A DNA stretch of 64,000 nt from Salinibacterium sp. dk2585. GTDB lineage: Bacteria > Actinomycetota > Actinomycetes > Actinomycetales > Microbacteriaceae. Location: positions 1,178,001 to 1,242,000 of the forward strand of contig NZ_CP042856.1 of assembly GCF_008001035.1 (NCBI RefSeq). The letters run 5' to 3'. The notes under the pieces were generated by a model. It worked only from the letters and a program-made list of their open reading frames with translations. It searched no databases and was not told the DNA's origin. Below, piece by piece: positions 51,990 to 60,287 of the stretch (position 1 is its first letter; each line of letters opens with the position of its first letter). The position numbers and the translations under genes were made by a program.

Positions 51990-53624
51990 CTAGTGGTGTC
52001 CGCCCTGTTCGAGCTCGCCCTTGGTCGCGGGTGAGACACGGTCCTCGAAGAACCATCGCGACATGCGCGCGCGGAGGCGCATACCGACCGTGATCTTGCC
52101 CTTGTCGTTGGGGCGCAGCATGAGGGGCTTGTAGTCCTCGTAGCTGACCAGACGCCACCGCTCATACTCAGAGACGGGCTGGTGAACCTCAACGTACTCG
52201 CCGCCGGGGAGACGGACGATGCGGCCGGACTCGTAGCCGTGCAGCGCGATCTCGCGGTCCTTCTTCTGCAGCGCGAGGCACACACGCTTGGTGACGAAGT
52301 AGGCGATGATCGGCCCCAGGAAGAGGAGTGCCTGCAGCGTGTGGATCACGCCCTCGATTGTCAGGCGGAAGTGCGTTGCCATGAGGTCCGAACTCGCGGC
52401 GGCCCACAACACGGCGTAGAACGAGACGCCGGCGGCACCGATGGCGGTGCGAGTCGGGGCGTTGCGCGGACGCTCTGCGATGTGGTGCTCGCGCTTGTCA
52501 CCCGTGACCCAGGCCTCGATGAAGGGGTAGATCGCGACCATCACGATGAAGAGACCAAGCACCGCGACGGGCACGAGGATGTTCAGCGAGAACGTCCAGC
52601 CCCACAGTACGAACTCCCAGCCCGGGGGCACGAGACGGAGCGCGCCATCGGCGAACCCGATGTACCAGTCAGGCTGCGTACCCGCCGACACGGGGGAGGG
52701 GTCGTACGGCCCGTAGTTCCAGACCGGGTTGATCTGGAAGAGCGACGCGATGAGCACCAGGATGCCGAAGACGACGAAGAAGAAGCCACCGGCCTTGGCA
52801 GCGAACACCGGCATGACCGGAACACCCACGACGTTGTCATTGGTGCGGCCGGGGCCAGCGAACTGCGTGTGCTTGTTGATGATCATGAGCAGCAGGTGCA
52901 CGCCGAGCGCCGCGATCAGGATCGCGGGCAGCAGCATGATGTGCAGCACGAAGAGGCGGGGGATGACCACGACTCCCGGGAACTCACCACCAAAGAGGAG
53001 GTAGGAGATCCACGTGCCGACAATGGGGAAGCCCTTGAGCATTCCGTCGATGATGCGGAGACCGTTGCCCGACAGCAGGTCGTCGGGGAGCGAGTAGCCC
53101 GTGAAGCCTTCAGCCATCGCGAGGATGAAGAGCACGAAGCCGATCACCCAGTTGATCTCGCGCGGCTTGCGGAACGCACCCGTGAAGAACACGCGGAGCA
53201 TGTGCAGGCCGATCGAGGCGATGAACAGGAGCGCGGCCCAGTGGTGGACCTGGCGCATGAGCAGGCCGCCGCGGATGTCGAAGGAGATGTCGAGTGTCGA
53301 GGCCATCGCCGCGGACATCTCGATGCCCTTGAGCGGTGCATACGAGCCGTTGTAGGTGACGTGCGACATCGACGGGTCGAAGAAGAACGTCAGGAAGGTA
53401 CCCGAAAGGAGGATGACGACGAAGCTGTACATCGCAACTTCACCGAGCATGAACGACCAGTGGTCGGGGAAGATCTTGCGACCGAGCTCCTTGACGAGGC
53501 CAGAGATGCTGGTGCGCTCATCGATGTAATTGGCTGCCGCGTTCGTGAAGCGCATGCCCTTGCCGACGGGCTTCTCGGTCACCGTCGAGGCGGCTGCGGC
53601 TGCGGGTGTGGTGGTGGTTGTCAT
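51990..53624 (-). CDS. qcrB: Cytochrome bc1 complex cytochrome b subunit
   Basis: Quinol-oxidising membrane subunit, 544 residues, with eight core helices, the haem-binding histidine pairs (HHWAALLF with GLHMLRV; RLFVLHIMLLP with GVHLLLM) and PDWY in place of the common PEWY at the Qo site, as in actinobacteria. The C terminus has an extra helical and basic extension of about 120 residues typical of the actinobacterial family. The start overlaps the qcrA stop by four bases. Confidence 0.96.
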   Translation of the reverse strand: MTTTTTPAAAAASTVTEKPVGKGMRFTNAAANYIDERTSISGLVKELGRKIFPDHWSFMLGEVAMYSFVVILLSGTFLTFFFDPSMSHVTYNGSYAPLKGIEMSAAMASTLDISFDIRGGLLMRQVHHWAALLFIASIGLHMLRVFFTGAFRKPREINWVIGFVLFILAMAEGFTGYSLPDDLLSGNGLRIIDGMLKGFPIVGTWISYLLFGGEFPGVVVIPRLFVLHIMLLPAILIAALGVHLLLMIINKHTQFAGPGRTNDNVVGVPVMPVFAAKAGGFFFVVFGILVLIASLFQINPVWNYGPYDPSPVSAGTQPDWYIGFADGALRLVPPGWEFVLWGWTFSLNILVPVAVLGLFIVMVAIYPFIEAWVTGDKREHHIAERPRNAPTRTAIGAAGVSFYAVLWAAASSDLMATHFRLTIEGVIHTLQALLFLGPIIAYFVTKRVCLALQKKDREIALHGYESGRIVRLPGGEYVEVHQPVSEYERWRLVSYEDYKPLMLRPNDKGKITVGMRLRARMSRWFFEDRVSPATKGELEQGGHH

Positions 53625-54694
53625 GCGGAACGCTCCCAGAAGCTAGGACCAACGGGCTCATGGAAGTCGCTCTGGGCCACCAGGTAGCCTTCTGCGTCCA
53701 CGGCGATCGGAAGCTGGGGGAGTGGCCTCGCCGCCGGTCCGAAGATGACCTCACAGTGGTTGGATACGTCGAACTCCGACTGGTGGCAGGGGCACAGGAG
53801 ATGGTGCGTGTGCTGCTCGTAGAGAGCCACCGGGCATCCGACGTGCGTGCAGATCTTGGAGTAGGCGACGATTCCGTCGTACGACCAGCCCTTGCGGTCC
53901 TCCGCCTCGTGGAGGGCAGAGGGGTCGAGGCGCATCAGCAGGACAGCGGCCTTGGCCTTCTCGTCGAGCGGGTGGGCTGTCTCGTCGATCCCCTCCGGCA
54001 TGACGTGGAAGACGGAGCCGATAGTGACATCCGAGGCCTTGATGGGGGTGCCGGCGGGATCGAGGGTGAGGCGGGTGCCCTTGTCCCAGGCCGTCTGCTT
54101 GAACAGCGTGACCGGGCTCTTGGCGGGTGCGAGGTCGCGGAACATGACGATCGCGGGCAGCGGGAACACGGCGAGGGCCCCGATGAGGCTGTTGCGGATG
54201 AGCTTGCGACGCGTGAAGCCGGACTCCTCATTGCCGAGCGTGAAGATCCGTGCCGCAGCGGCGCGGGTCTCTTCTGTGCCGCGAGTGGGGTGGCGCATCT
54301 CCACGTGCTCGTGGCTGCTCATGAGGTTCTTCGCCCAGTAGATCGCCCCGATGCCGAGGGGGATAAGTGCGAGCGTGATGCCGAGACCCAGGAAGAGCGT
54401 GTTGAGCCTGACGGAAAGCATGTCGCCAGGAACGATCGGGAACACGATGTAGGCGACGATCGCGAGAATACTGCCGATGATCGAGAGGATGAAGAGCATG
54501 CCGACCGTGCGTGACGCGCGGCGCTCCTTCGCGGGGTCGAGGTCAGTGACGCGCGGCTCGTGCGGAGGGAGCCCCGGGTTGGTGAACGCGTCTGAGGCGA
54601 CGACGGCCGTGCCTGACGAAACCGGAACGGCTTCGTGATTCTCGACAGCCGAGCCGGCAGCGGCGGATGACTCGCCGTTGTCCTGCTTTGCCAT
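53621..54694 (-). CDS. qcrA: Rieske iron-sulfur subunit of the bc1 complex
   Basis: 357 residues with three N-terminal transmembrane helices (about 63-80, 85-118, 170-190), the actinobacterial arrangement, and a C-terminal Rieske domain with the 2Fe-2S ligands in CTHVGCP and CPCHQSEFD. I chose ATG 54694 (MAKQDNGES), which follows GGGAAGAGA; the frame extends 21 bases upstream. Transfers electrons from quinol to the QcrC haems. Confidence 0.95.
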   Translation of the reverse strand: MAKQDNGESSAAAGSAVENHEAVPVSSGTAVVASDAFTNPGLPPHEPRVTDLDPAKERRASRTVGMLFILSIIGSILAIVAYIVFPIVPGDMLSVRLNTLFLGLGITLALIPLGIGAIYWAKNLMSSHEHVEMRHPTRGTEETRAAAARIFTLGNEESGFTRRKLIRNSLIGALAVFPLPAIVMFRDLAPAKSPVTLFKQTAWDKGTRLTLDPAGTPIKASDVTIGSVFHVMPEGIDETAHPLDEKAKAAVLLMRLDPSALHEAEDRKGWSYDGIVAYSKICTHVGCPVALYEQHTHHLLCPCHQSEFDVSNHCEVIFGPAARPLPQLPIAVDAEGYLVAQSDFHEPVGPSFWERSA

Positions 54695-54755
54695 TCTCTT
54701 CCCTTCGATTGGCACGCTGTGTGGTGCGGTGTGACTGTGACGGTTGGTTCAGTGC

Positions 54756-55574
54756 CTAGTTGGCGCGTGCGGCGATCCACACCGTCACGCCGACCACGGC
54801 TCCGAGACCGAAGATCCAGATGAAGAGGCCCTCAGATACAGGGCCGAGGTTTCCGAGGCCGAACCCTCCGACGCTGGGGCTCTCCTCCATGAACTTGAGG
54901 TAGGCGACGATGTCAGCCTTGTCTTCGGGGGTGAGGTTCAGGTCATTGAACACCGGCATGTTCTGCGGACCCGTGACCATGGCCTCGTAGATGTGCTTCG
55001 CCTCGACGCCCATGAGGCTGGGAGCCCACTTGCCCTCCGTCAGGGCGCCGCCGGCGCCGGCGACGTTGTGGCACATGGCGCAGTTGATGCGGAACAGTTC
55101 GCCGCCGTTGGCGAGGTCAGCCTCGCCTTCGAAGAGCGACTCATCGGGCACCGCAGGCCCGGGAGCGAGCGACGCGACGTATGCAGCGAGGGCGTCGATC
55201 TGCTCATCCGTGAACTGCACCGGCTTCTGCGGAGCCTGGGGTCCCTGGGCGGCCATGGGCATGCGGCCCGTGCCGACCTGGAAGTCGACGGCGGCTGCGC
55301 CGACACCGTAGAGGCTCACGCCTGCCTCGGTTCCCTCAGCATTGAAGCCGTGGCAGGTGGCGCAGTTTGCGTCGAAGAGCGCCTGGCCCTCATCGACCAG
55401 CTGCTGGTGCACGATTGCGGTGTTGGCGGTCTCCGCAGTCGCAGTCGAGGTGAAGAGCGCGTAGGCGCCACCGGTCGTGACGAGGCCCGCGAGGATCAGC
55501 GCGACGCTCGCGAGAGGGTGGCGACGTCCTGCTCGCTTGCCACGACGATCCGTAGTGGTCGAGTCATTTCCCAT
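54756..55574 (-). CDS. qcrC: Dihaem cytochrome c subunit of the bc1 complex
   Basis: 272 residues with a membrane-anchor/signal helix near 20-45, two c-type haem sites CATCHG and CAMCHN (each CxxCH) and a C-terminal transmembrane helix. It replaces a soluble cytochrome c by linking bc1 directly to CtaC in the actinobacterial supercomplex. Located between ctaE and qcrA in the usual order. Confidence 0.95.
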   Translation of the reverse strand: MGNDSTTTDRRGKRAGRRHPLASVALILAGLVTTGGAYALFTSTATAETANTAIVHQQLVDEGQALFDANCATCHGFNAEGTEAGVSLYGVGAAAVDFQVGTGRMPMAAQGPQAPQKPVQFTDEQIDALAAYVASLAPGPAVPDESLFEGEADLANGGELFRINCAMCHNVAGAGGALTEGKWAPSLMGVEAKHIYEAMVTGPQNMPVFNDLNLTPEDKADIVAYLKFMEESPSVGGFGLGNLGPVSEGLFIWIFGLGAVVGVTVWIAARAN

Positions 55575-55646
55575 GGTGCTGTGGTCTTCCCGTTCTTCGA
55601 GTTGCGGTTGCGATGACGAGGCGGCCGTGACGTGGCGCCGTCGCGA

Positions 55647-56282
55647 CTATTTGAGGACGTAGATGACCAGGAAGAGCCCGATCCACACCACGTCGACGAA
55701 GTGCCAGTAGTACGAGACGACGATGGCGCTCGTCGCCTCCTTGTGGCCGAACCGAGAGACGCTGTAGGCACGGCCGATGATGAGGAGGAATGCGATGAGG
55801 CCACCCAGCACGTGAAGGCCGTGGAAGCCGGTCGTGATGTAGAAGGCGGAGCCGTAGGAGTTTGAGCCGAGGCCGACGAACTCGCTGACGAGCACGGCGT
55901 ACTCGAAGACCTGGCCCGTCACGAACATCGCACCCATGATGAAGGTGACCCAGAACCACTCGACCATGCCCCACTTGCCGATCTGCAGGAGGCTGCCCGT
56001 GCGTCGTGGCTGCATTCGCTCGGCAGCGAAGACGCCAAACTGCGCGGTGAACGACGAAGCCACGAGGATGATCGTGATCGTCAGCGCGAAGGGAACGTTC
56101 AAGAGGGCGGTCTCTGAGGCCCACAACTCGGGCGAGGTGCCGCGAAGCGTGAAGTAGATGGCGAAGAGCCCAGCGAAGAACATCACCTCGCTGCCAAGCC
56201 AGACGATCGTGCCGACCGCGACGACGTTCGGCCTGTTCACGACAGGCGCTCCGGTAGTGGGGGAGAGAGAGGTGCTGGTCAC
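55647..56282 (-). CDS. ctaE: Cytochrome c oxidase subunit III
   Basis: 211 residues with five transmembrane helices ([17 protein letters not shown] near the N terminus, [28 protein letters not shown] at the end). First gene of the ctaE-qcrC-qcrA-qcrB operon, divergent from trpD. I chose GTG 56282 because a CATAAT box ends 7 bases before it; ATG 56291 is also in frame but would overlap that box. Confidence 0.92.
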   Translation of the reverse strand: MTSTSLSPTTGAPVVNRPNVVAVGTIVWLGSEVMFFAGLFAIYFTLRGTSPELWASETALLNVPFALTITIILVASSFTAQFGVFAAERMQPRRTGSLLQIGKWGMVEWFWVTFIMGAMFVTGQVFEYAVLVSEFVGLGSNSYGSAFYITTGFHGLHVLGGLIAFLLIIGRAYSVSRFGHKEATSAIVVSYYWHFVDVVWIGLFLVIYVLK

Positions 56283-56289
56283 GAGTCCC

Positions 56290-56295
56290 ATTATG
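56290..56295 (-). promoter_or_regulatory. Candidate -10 box of ctaE
   Basis: CATAAT on the minus strand, ending 7 bases before GTG 56282 and overlapping the alternative ATG. If used, the mRNA would be leaderless from the GTG. Confidence 0.35.
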
Positions 56296-56350
56296 GCCGA
56301 AATTCGGACGAAGGGTTGTCAGGCAGCCGTGTGTGCCGAATCAGGTTCAT

Positions 56351-56356
56351 TAGGAT
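56351..56356 (+). promoter_or_regulatory. -10 box of apparently leaderless trpD
   Basis: TAGGAT ends 6 bases before ATG 56363; no ribosome site lies between. Confidence 0.5.
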
Positions 56357-56362
56357 TTGGAT

Positions 56363-57415
56363 ATGTCTTCACTTCCCACCTGGCCGGAACTCCTCACGAC
56401 GCTGCTGGATGGGAAGGATCTCAGCATCAGCGAGGCCGCATGGGCCATGCGTGAGGTCATGGAGGGTCGCGCGAGTTCAGCACAGCTGGGCGGGTTCCTG
56501 ATGGCGCTGAGGGCCAAGGGCGAGTCTGTGGGCGAGATCGTCGGCTTTCGGGACGCAGTGCTCGAGAACGCGATGCCGCTCCAAGTCGATCCCATGGTTC
56601 TCGATATCGTCGGCACCGGAGGAGACCGTCATGGCACGGTGAACGTATCCACGATGGCGAGTGTCGTGTGCGCTGCATCCGGCGCCCGCGTGCTCAAGCA
56701 CGGGAACCGCGCCGTGAGTTCAAAGTCCGGTGCTTCGGATGTGCTGACGGAGCTGGGGGTCAACCTCGGCCTCCCGGCGGAGCGTGTGGGGGAGGTGCTC
56801 GAGCGCACCGGTATCGCGTTCGCATTTGCCGCGATGTTCCACCCGGGATTTCGCCACGCGGGCCCCGTGCGCGCAGAGCTGGGCGTGCCGACCGTGTTCA
56901 ACTTCCTCGGTCCGCTCTGTAACCCGGCGCGGCCCGAAGCATCCGCAGTGGGAGTCGCGAATCTCGAGACGGTGCCGCTGTTCGTCGGGGTGTTTCGCAC
57001 GCGCGGCGCGACGGCTCTGGTGTTCCGAGGCGATGACGGCCTGGACGAATTGACGACCACCGGGCACAGCCACATCTGGGAGGTTTCGCGGGGTGACGTG
57101 CACGAGCATGACCTGGATCCCCGCGAGCTCGGCATCCCGACGGCGAAGATCGAAGACCTCATCGGGGGCGACGGCGTCGCGAACGCCGAGATTGCGCGGG
57201 CCACACTCGCGGGAGAGGCGGGTCCGGTGCGGGACATCGTGCTGCTCAATGCGGCCGCTGGCCTCATCTCCTGGGAGCTGGCCCATGACGCTGCGCAGAG
57301 CCAGGTACCGATTCTGGAGCGTTTCAAGGAGAAGCTCGTCGTTGCCGCCGAGGCGATCGATTCCGGCAGGGCAATTGCCAAGCTCGACGAGTGGGTCGCC
57401 GCCACGCAATCCTGA
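56363..57415 (+). CDS. trpD: Anthranilate phosphoribosyltransferase
   Basis: Second step of tryptophan synthesis, transferring phosphoribose from PRPP to anthranilate. 350 residues with PRPP-binding GTGGD, NVST and KHGNRAVSSKSGASDVL, and the FLGPLCNP region. ATG 56363 fits the leaderless promoter; TTG 56357 is in frame. Its position next to ctaE is conserved across actinobacteria. Confidence 0.95.
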   Translation: MSSLPTWPELLTTLLDGKDLSISEAAWAMREVMEGRASSAQLGGFLMALRAKGESVGEIVGFRDAVLENAMPLQVDPMVLDIVGTGGDRHGTVNVSTMASVVCAASGARVLKHGNRAVSSKSGASDVLTELGVNLGLPAERVGEVLERTGIAFAFAAMFHPGFRHAGPVRAELGVPTVFNFLGPLCNPARPEASAVGVANLETVPLFVGVFRTRGATALVFRGDDGLDELTTTGHSHIWEVSRGDVHEHDLDPRELGIPTAKIEDLIGGDGVANAEIARATLAGEAGPVRDIVLLNAAAGLISWELAHDAAQSQVPILERFKEKLVVAAEAIDSGRAIAKLDEWVAATQS

Positions 57416-57450
57416 GAATCACGCCAGTGGCGCGACCGGGGGAGTGGGCG

Positions 57451-57456
57451 TACCGT
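57451..57456 (+). promoter_or_regulatory. -10 box of the small-protein gene at 57464
   Basis: TACCGT ends 7 bases before the ATG; no ribosome site lies between. Confidence 0.4.
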
Positions 57457-57463
57457 CGCAGCC

Positions 57464-57754
57464 ATGGACCAGAGCACAGCTGGTACGTATGGCCAGCATC
57501 AAGGCAGGATCACACTCGCCCAATGGCTCGAACTGCCGCATGCCGAGCAAGGCGACGTTCGCTCGGATGATGAGCGCCGTGCCAGCGAGCGTCGCTTCGC
57601 TGAATGGCACTGCTCGGTATGCGGTCGGCAACTCTCGGAACACGTGCTGGACCAGACAGGCGAGCACACCGTGTTTTCCTGTCCGGTGGGTCCAGAGGAG
57701 TCGGACCCGCCTCCGGCGCCGCCACTCGGTGAGACAGGGCAGACCAAGTTCTAG
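57464..57754 (+). CDS. Small hypothetical protein with one CxxC pair
   Basis: 96 residues, no family recognised. A single CSVCGR motif (Cys50, Cys53) with a further Cys near residue 73 in VFSCP, and a Pro-rich acidic tail; this could bind a metal as an incomplete zinc ribbon. The reading frame shows normal codon bias, and a -10 box stands 7 bases before the ATG. It is followed by the convergent bile salt hydrolase-type gene with only 18 bases between the stops. Confidence 0.55.
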   Translation: MDQSTAGTYGQHQGRITLAQWLELPHAEQGDVRSDDERRASERRFAEWHCSVCGRQLSEHVLDQTGEHTVFSCPVGPEESDPPPAPPLGETGQTKF

Positions 57755-57772
57755 CCGGGGGTCTAGGGGCGC

Positions 57773-58747
57773 TCAGTTCGCCATCTTGACCTGCTGTCCC
57801 TTAATGAGCGGATAGTCCGCGAGCGCGCTACCGTCGAGGTCTTCCTTGTGCATGTCGATCCCGGTGACCTGGCTGTTCTCGTAGGTCGTGTAGTAGTAGA
57901 TCCCCTTGTTTGTGTTGCAGCAGGAGGAATAGATGGTGATCTCGAACTCGCCCGGCGACACCTCGGCGCATCCTCGCTGTTGTGCGACGGAGCCAAGGAT
58001 CTGGAAGAACTGGCTGATCGATTCAGATTCGGACTCGCCCGAGACGGAGTTCATCTTCGTGAAGACAGCTTTGACGAACCGGGATGCCGACGACAGGTCT
58101 CCGGGAAGGCCGATTCCGCCCATGCCGCGGCTGTAGACGTCGAATTCCAGCTTTTCGGAGAAACGATTCTCGGGCGGGTTCTTCGACAGGTGCATGAAGT
58201 TGTTGAGGTTGAACGATTGGATGTCGAACGTCGGGTTGTTGGTGAGGACCCCGAACGGGTTGTCATACACCTTCAGGCCCTCCTTCACGCTCTCCACCGT
58301 GATCGATGCCGTCCGGTCGGAGATGATCCAATGCAGCGGTGACAGTGGGAATGCCTCGCTGAAGGAGATGTCAATGAGGTTCATCGTCTGCAGGGCGGCC
58401 TTCACCTCCTCCACGGTCTCGAACTGCCCGAGGATCCACGGGATGAACTCGAACGGCGTGATGTTGGTCTTGTCCGGCGCCTCGGGCTTGTAATCGGCAT
58501 TCCCGGGGAAGTTGAGGCCCGCCATGCTGAGGCCCTTTTCGTTGGTCGCGTCGTAGTACAGGGGGTAGCCATCCGAAATGGTCGCCATCCCGATGATGGC
58601 GTGATGGGTGGGAAGCGGTGCTGCCTTGCGGAACTCGAAAGGAAAGTTTCGAGGCGTCACGGTGACTGTCTCGTGGTAGGAGATCTCAAGATCAAGATTG
58701 CGTCCGAAGTAGTGATCCCGAGTGGTGTAGTTCGCGCTAGTGCACAT
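57773..58747 (-). CDS. Linear amide C-N hydrolase, bile salt hydrolase type
   Basis: Ntn-hydrolase of 324 residues that would cleave amide bonds such as glycine- or taurine-conjugated bile salts, N-acyl amino acids or acyl-homoserine lactones. The nucleophile Cys2 becomes N-terminal after Met removal (MCTS); Arg16 and Asp19 in FGRNLD, Asn79 in AGLNF, Asn170/171 in LTNNP and Arg223 in SRF match the active-site set of Clostridium and Lactobacillus enzymes. Asn79 rather than Tyr favours bile salt hydrolase over penicillin V acylase. Likeness to Firmicutes proteins is very close along the whole length, and sampled G+C (about 55 percent by eye) is below its neighbours, suggesting transfer. ATG 58747 follows GGAGGAAC. 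Confidence 0.88.
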   Translation of the reverse strand: MCTSANYTTRDHYFGRNLDLEISYHETVTVTPRNFPFEFRKAAPLPTHHAIIGMATISDGYPLYYDATNEKGLSMAGLNFPGNADYKPEAPDKTNITPFEFIPWILGQFETVEEVKAALQTMNLIDISFSEAFPLSPLHWIISDRTASITVESVKEGLKVYDNPFGVLTNNPTFDIQSFNLNNFMHLSKNPPENRFSEKLEFDVYSRGMGGIGLPGDLSSASRFVKAVFTKMNSVSGESESESISQFFQILGSVAQQRGCAEVSPGEFEITIYSSCCNTNKGIYYYTTYENSQVTGIDMHKEDLDGSALADYPLIKGQQVKMAN

Positions 58748-58819
58748 CTGTTCCTCCGACATAAGCTCGTCCGTCGTGTCTGGTCGTGCCACCGTACGTC
58801 GCTGAGGCAGGCCTCCCTA

Positions 58820-58897
58820 CGGACGAAAGACCCTTCGCGCCTCCTCAATGAGGAGCCCCGGGGATGCATCTCACTGTCCCGGCGGGACCAACGGCTC
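58820..58897. promoter_or_regulatory. Two DosR-like boxes between the divergent hydrolase and glycine-zipper genes
   Basis: 58820-58833 (CGGACGAAAGACCC) and 58884-58897 (GGGACCAACGGCTC) each match 8 of the 9 fixed positions of the DosR/DevR consensus GGGACnnnnGnCCC. The first is centred about 79 bp before the hydrolase ATG, the second about 78 bp before the ATG of the other gene. A 13-base palindrome GTCCC-GGC-GGGAC (58876-58888) overlaps the second box. Confidence 0.4.
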
Positions 58898-58967
58898 TGC
58901 GATGAGGTCAACGCCACTGCAGAGTGGGTCCGAACCGTGTAAAGAGACCAACGAAAGGCAGATCCCA

Positions 58968-59489
58968 ATGACCGACCGGAACTTCGAACTCCTCGTTGCC
59001 AGCTATGACGACGAGCAGACGGCGAAAGAAGACTTCTCTTCACTCAAGGAGTTGGACGATGTGCGGGTCGTTGCCGCGGTCGTGCTATCCCGCGATGCCG
59101 ACGGTAACGTTCATGTCAAGGAACATGGCGGGAGGTTCGTCGCGAACGGCACCGCAGTGGGCGCAGTTGCCGGCTTGGTGATCGGACTCTTCGCCCCGCC
59201 GCTGCTTCTTCTCACGGGAGTCGTCGGACTCGGGGCCGGTGCCGGGATCGGCGCGATCGTGAAGCGGCACGAAGAGAAGTCCATCGGCGTCGACGCAGAG
59301 GAATGGCTTGTTCCTGGCACATCCGCAATCGTCGCGGTGGTGGATGATGTGTTCCTCGACCGCGTCGACAAGATTCTCGAGCGGGCCACGAAGCGAATCA
59401 ACAAGGCAATCGACAAGGGCGATTACGACGCTGTTGTCAAGGCGATCAACGAGGGTGACGAGAAGATCGTCGAAGCCATCAACGCTTGA
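58968..59489 (+). CDS. Glycine-zipper membrane protein, DUF1269-like
   Basis: 173 residues. An N-terminal alpha/beta part (about 1-60, FELLVASYDDEQTAKEDF) is followed by a glycine-rich hydrophobic hairpin (about 62-95, TAVGAVAGLVIGL and GVVGLGAGAGIGAI), then a soluble part with VDDVFLDRVDKILERATKRI. The family is often found with stress-response genes; its role is unknown. I chose ATG 58968 because GAAAGG precedes it; the frame is open back to 58848 but reads as non-coding there. Confidence 0.75.
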   Translation: MTDRNFELLVASYDDEQTAKEDFSSLKELDDVRVVAAVVLSRDADGNVHVKEHGGRFVANGTAVGAVAGLVIGLFAPPLLLLTGVVGLGAGAGIGAIVKRHEEKSIGVDAEEWLVPGTSAIVAVVDDVFLDRVDKILERATKRINKAIDKGDYDAVVKAINEGDEKIVEAINA

Positions 59490-59496
59490 CCATCAT

Positions 59497-59527
59497 CGCA
59501 AGTCGGAGCCAAGAGCTCCGACTTGCG
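59497..59527. terminator. Perfect 13-bp hairpin between the glycine-zipper and TRIC-like genes
   Basis: 59497-59509 pairs with 59515-59527 around CAAGA, starting 8 bases after the stop codon. No T-tract, so it may be a partial terminator or an mRNA-stabilising structure within the operon. Confidence 0.5.
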
Positions 59528-59556
59528 GGTGAAGGAGAGCGGGGGATCGACGTCGT

Positions 59557-60174
59557 ATGGACACAACGCTGGAACTGCTCGGCACGTTCTTCTTTGCCAT
59601 ATCCGGTTCCCTGCTCGCTGCGCACAGGGGATTCGACATTGTGGGCTCGTTACTGTTGGGGTCGCTGACAGGGCTCGGGGGAGGGGTGCTCCGCGACCTC
59701 ATACTGGGAGTCACCCCAACAGCCTTCTCGCAAACCCTGTACCTGCTCGCTCCGCTCGCAGCGGCAGCGGTCGTCTTCTTCTTCTACACTGCCGTCAAGC
59801 GGCTGCCACGCACCCTGCTCGTGTTTGATGCAGCAGGGCTGGGCCTGTTCTGTACCACCGGGGCGGCGAAAGCGCTCGACTTGGGGATGAATCCGGTCGC
59901 CGCAGCACTCCTGGGAGTGACGACCGGGGTAGGCGGCGGGCTCCTTCGTGACGTCGTCGCCAACCGGGACCCTCAGCTGTTTGACCAGAACGATATCTAC
60001 GCCGTCCCGGCGATGATCGGCGCCACGCTCGTCACCGTGGCGTGGCTCACTGGCTGGTCTGGCGCGACGATCAACCTGGGGGTTGGTGTGTTCGTGTTCG
60101 CACTCAGGCTCGCGTCGCTGCGATTCCGCTGGCGGGTTCCCCTCGCGGTGGTCTCGTGGCACCGGCGCACCTAA
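59557..60174 (+). CDS. TRIC-like (UPF0126/YadS family) membrane protein
   Basis: 205 residues with seven transmembrane helices in two repeated triple-helix units, each with the Gly-rich family motif (LTGLGGGVLRDL near 37-48 and TTGVGGGLLRDV near 121-132). Prokaryotic members form trimeric cation channels. It sits 67 bases after the glycine-zipper gene and 86 bases before the dif site. Confidence 0.88.
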   Translation: MDTTLELLGTFFFAISGSLLAAHRGFDIVGSLLLGSLTGLGGGVLRDLILGVTPTAFSQTLYLLAPLAAAAVVFFFYTAVKRLPRTLLVFDAAGLGLFCTTGAAKALDLGMNPVAAALLGVTTGVGGGLLRDVVANRDPQLFDQNDIYAVPAMIGATLVTVAWLTGWSGATINLGVGVFVFALRLASLRFRWRVPLAVVSWHRRT

Positions 60175-60259
60175 ACAGCCGCGTCGTGCGGCATCCGCGG
60201 CTCAGCTGGGGAGTTCTGCTGCGGAGGGCAGCGGGCTGAGCCATGCGCCGCGGCATCAC

Positions 60260-60287
60260 TATTGACATAATGTGCATTATCGGCGGC
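60260..60287 (-). other. dif: dif chromosome dimer resolution site
   Basis: On the minus strand: XerC arm GCCGCCGATAA, 6-bp centre TGCACA, XerD arm TTATGTCAATA. This fits the actinobacterial dif consensus, whose core is CCGATAATnnACATTATGTCAA, at every core position. XerC/XerD recombine such sites to resolve chromosome dimers, and the site marks the replication terminus. It lies in an intergenic stretch (60175-60401) between the TRIC-like gene and the end of the UvrA-like gene; the rest of that stretch holds nothing I can identify. Confidence 0.88.

Noticed and set aside
52182-53687. 501-residue plus-strand frame opposite qcrB
   Set aside because: Antisense to a complete cytochrome b gene; composition is dominated by Asp/Glu/Arg/His.
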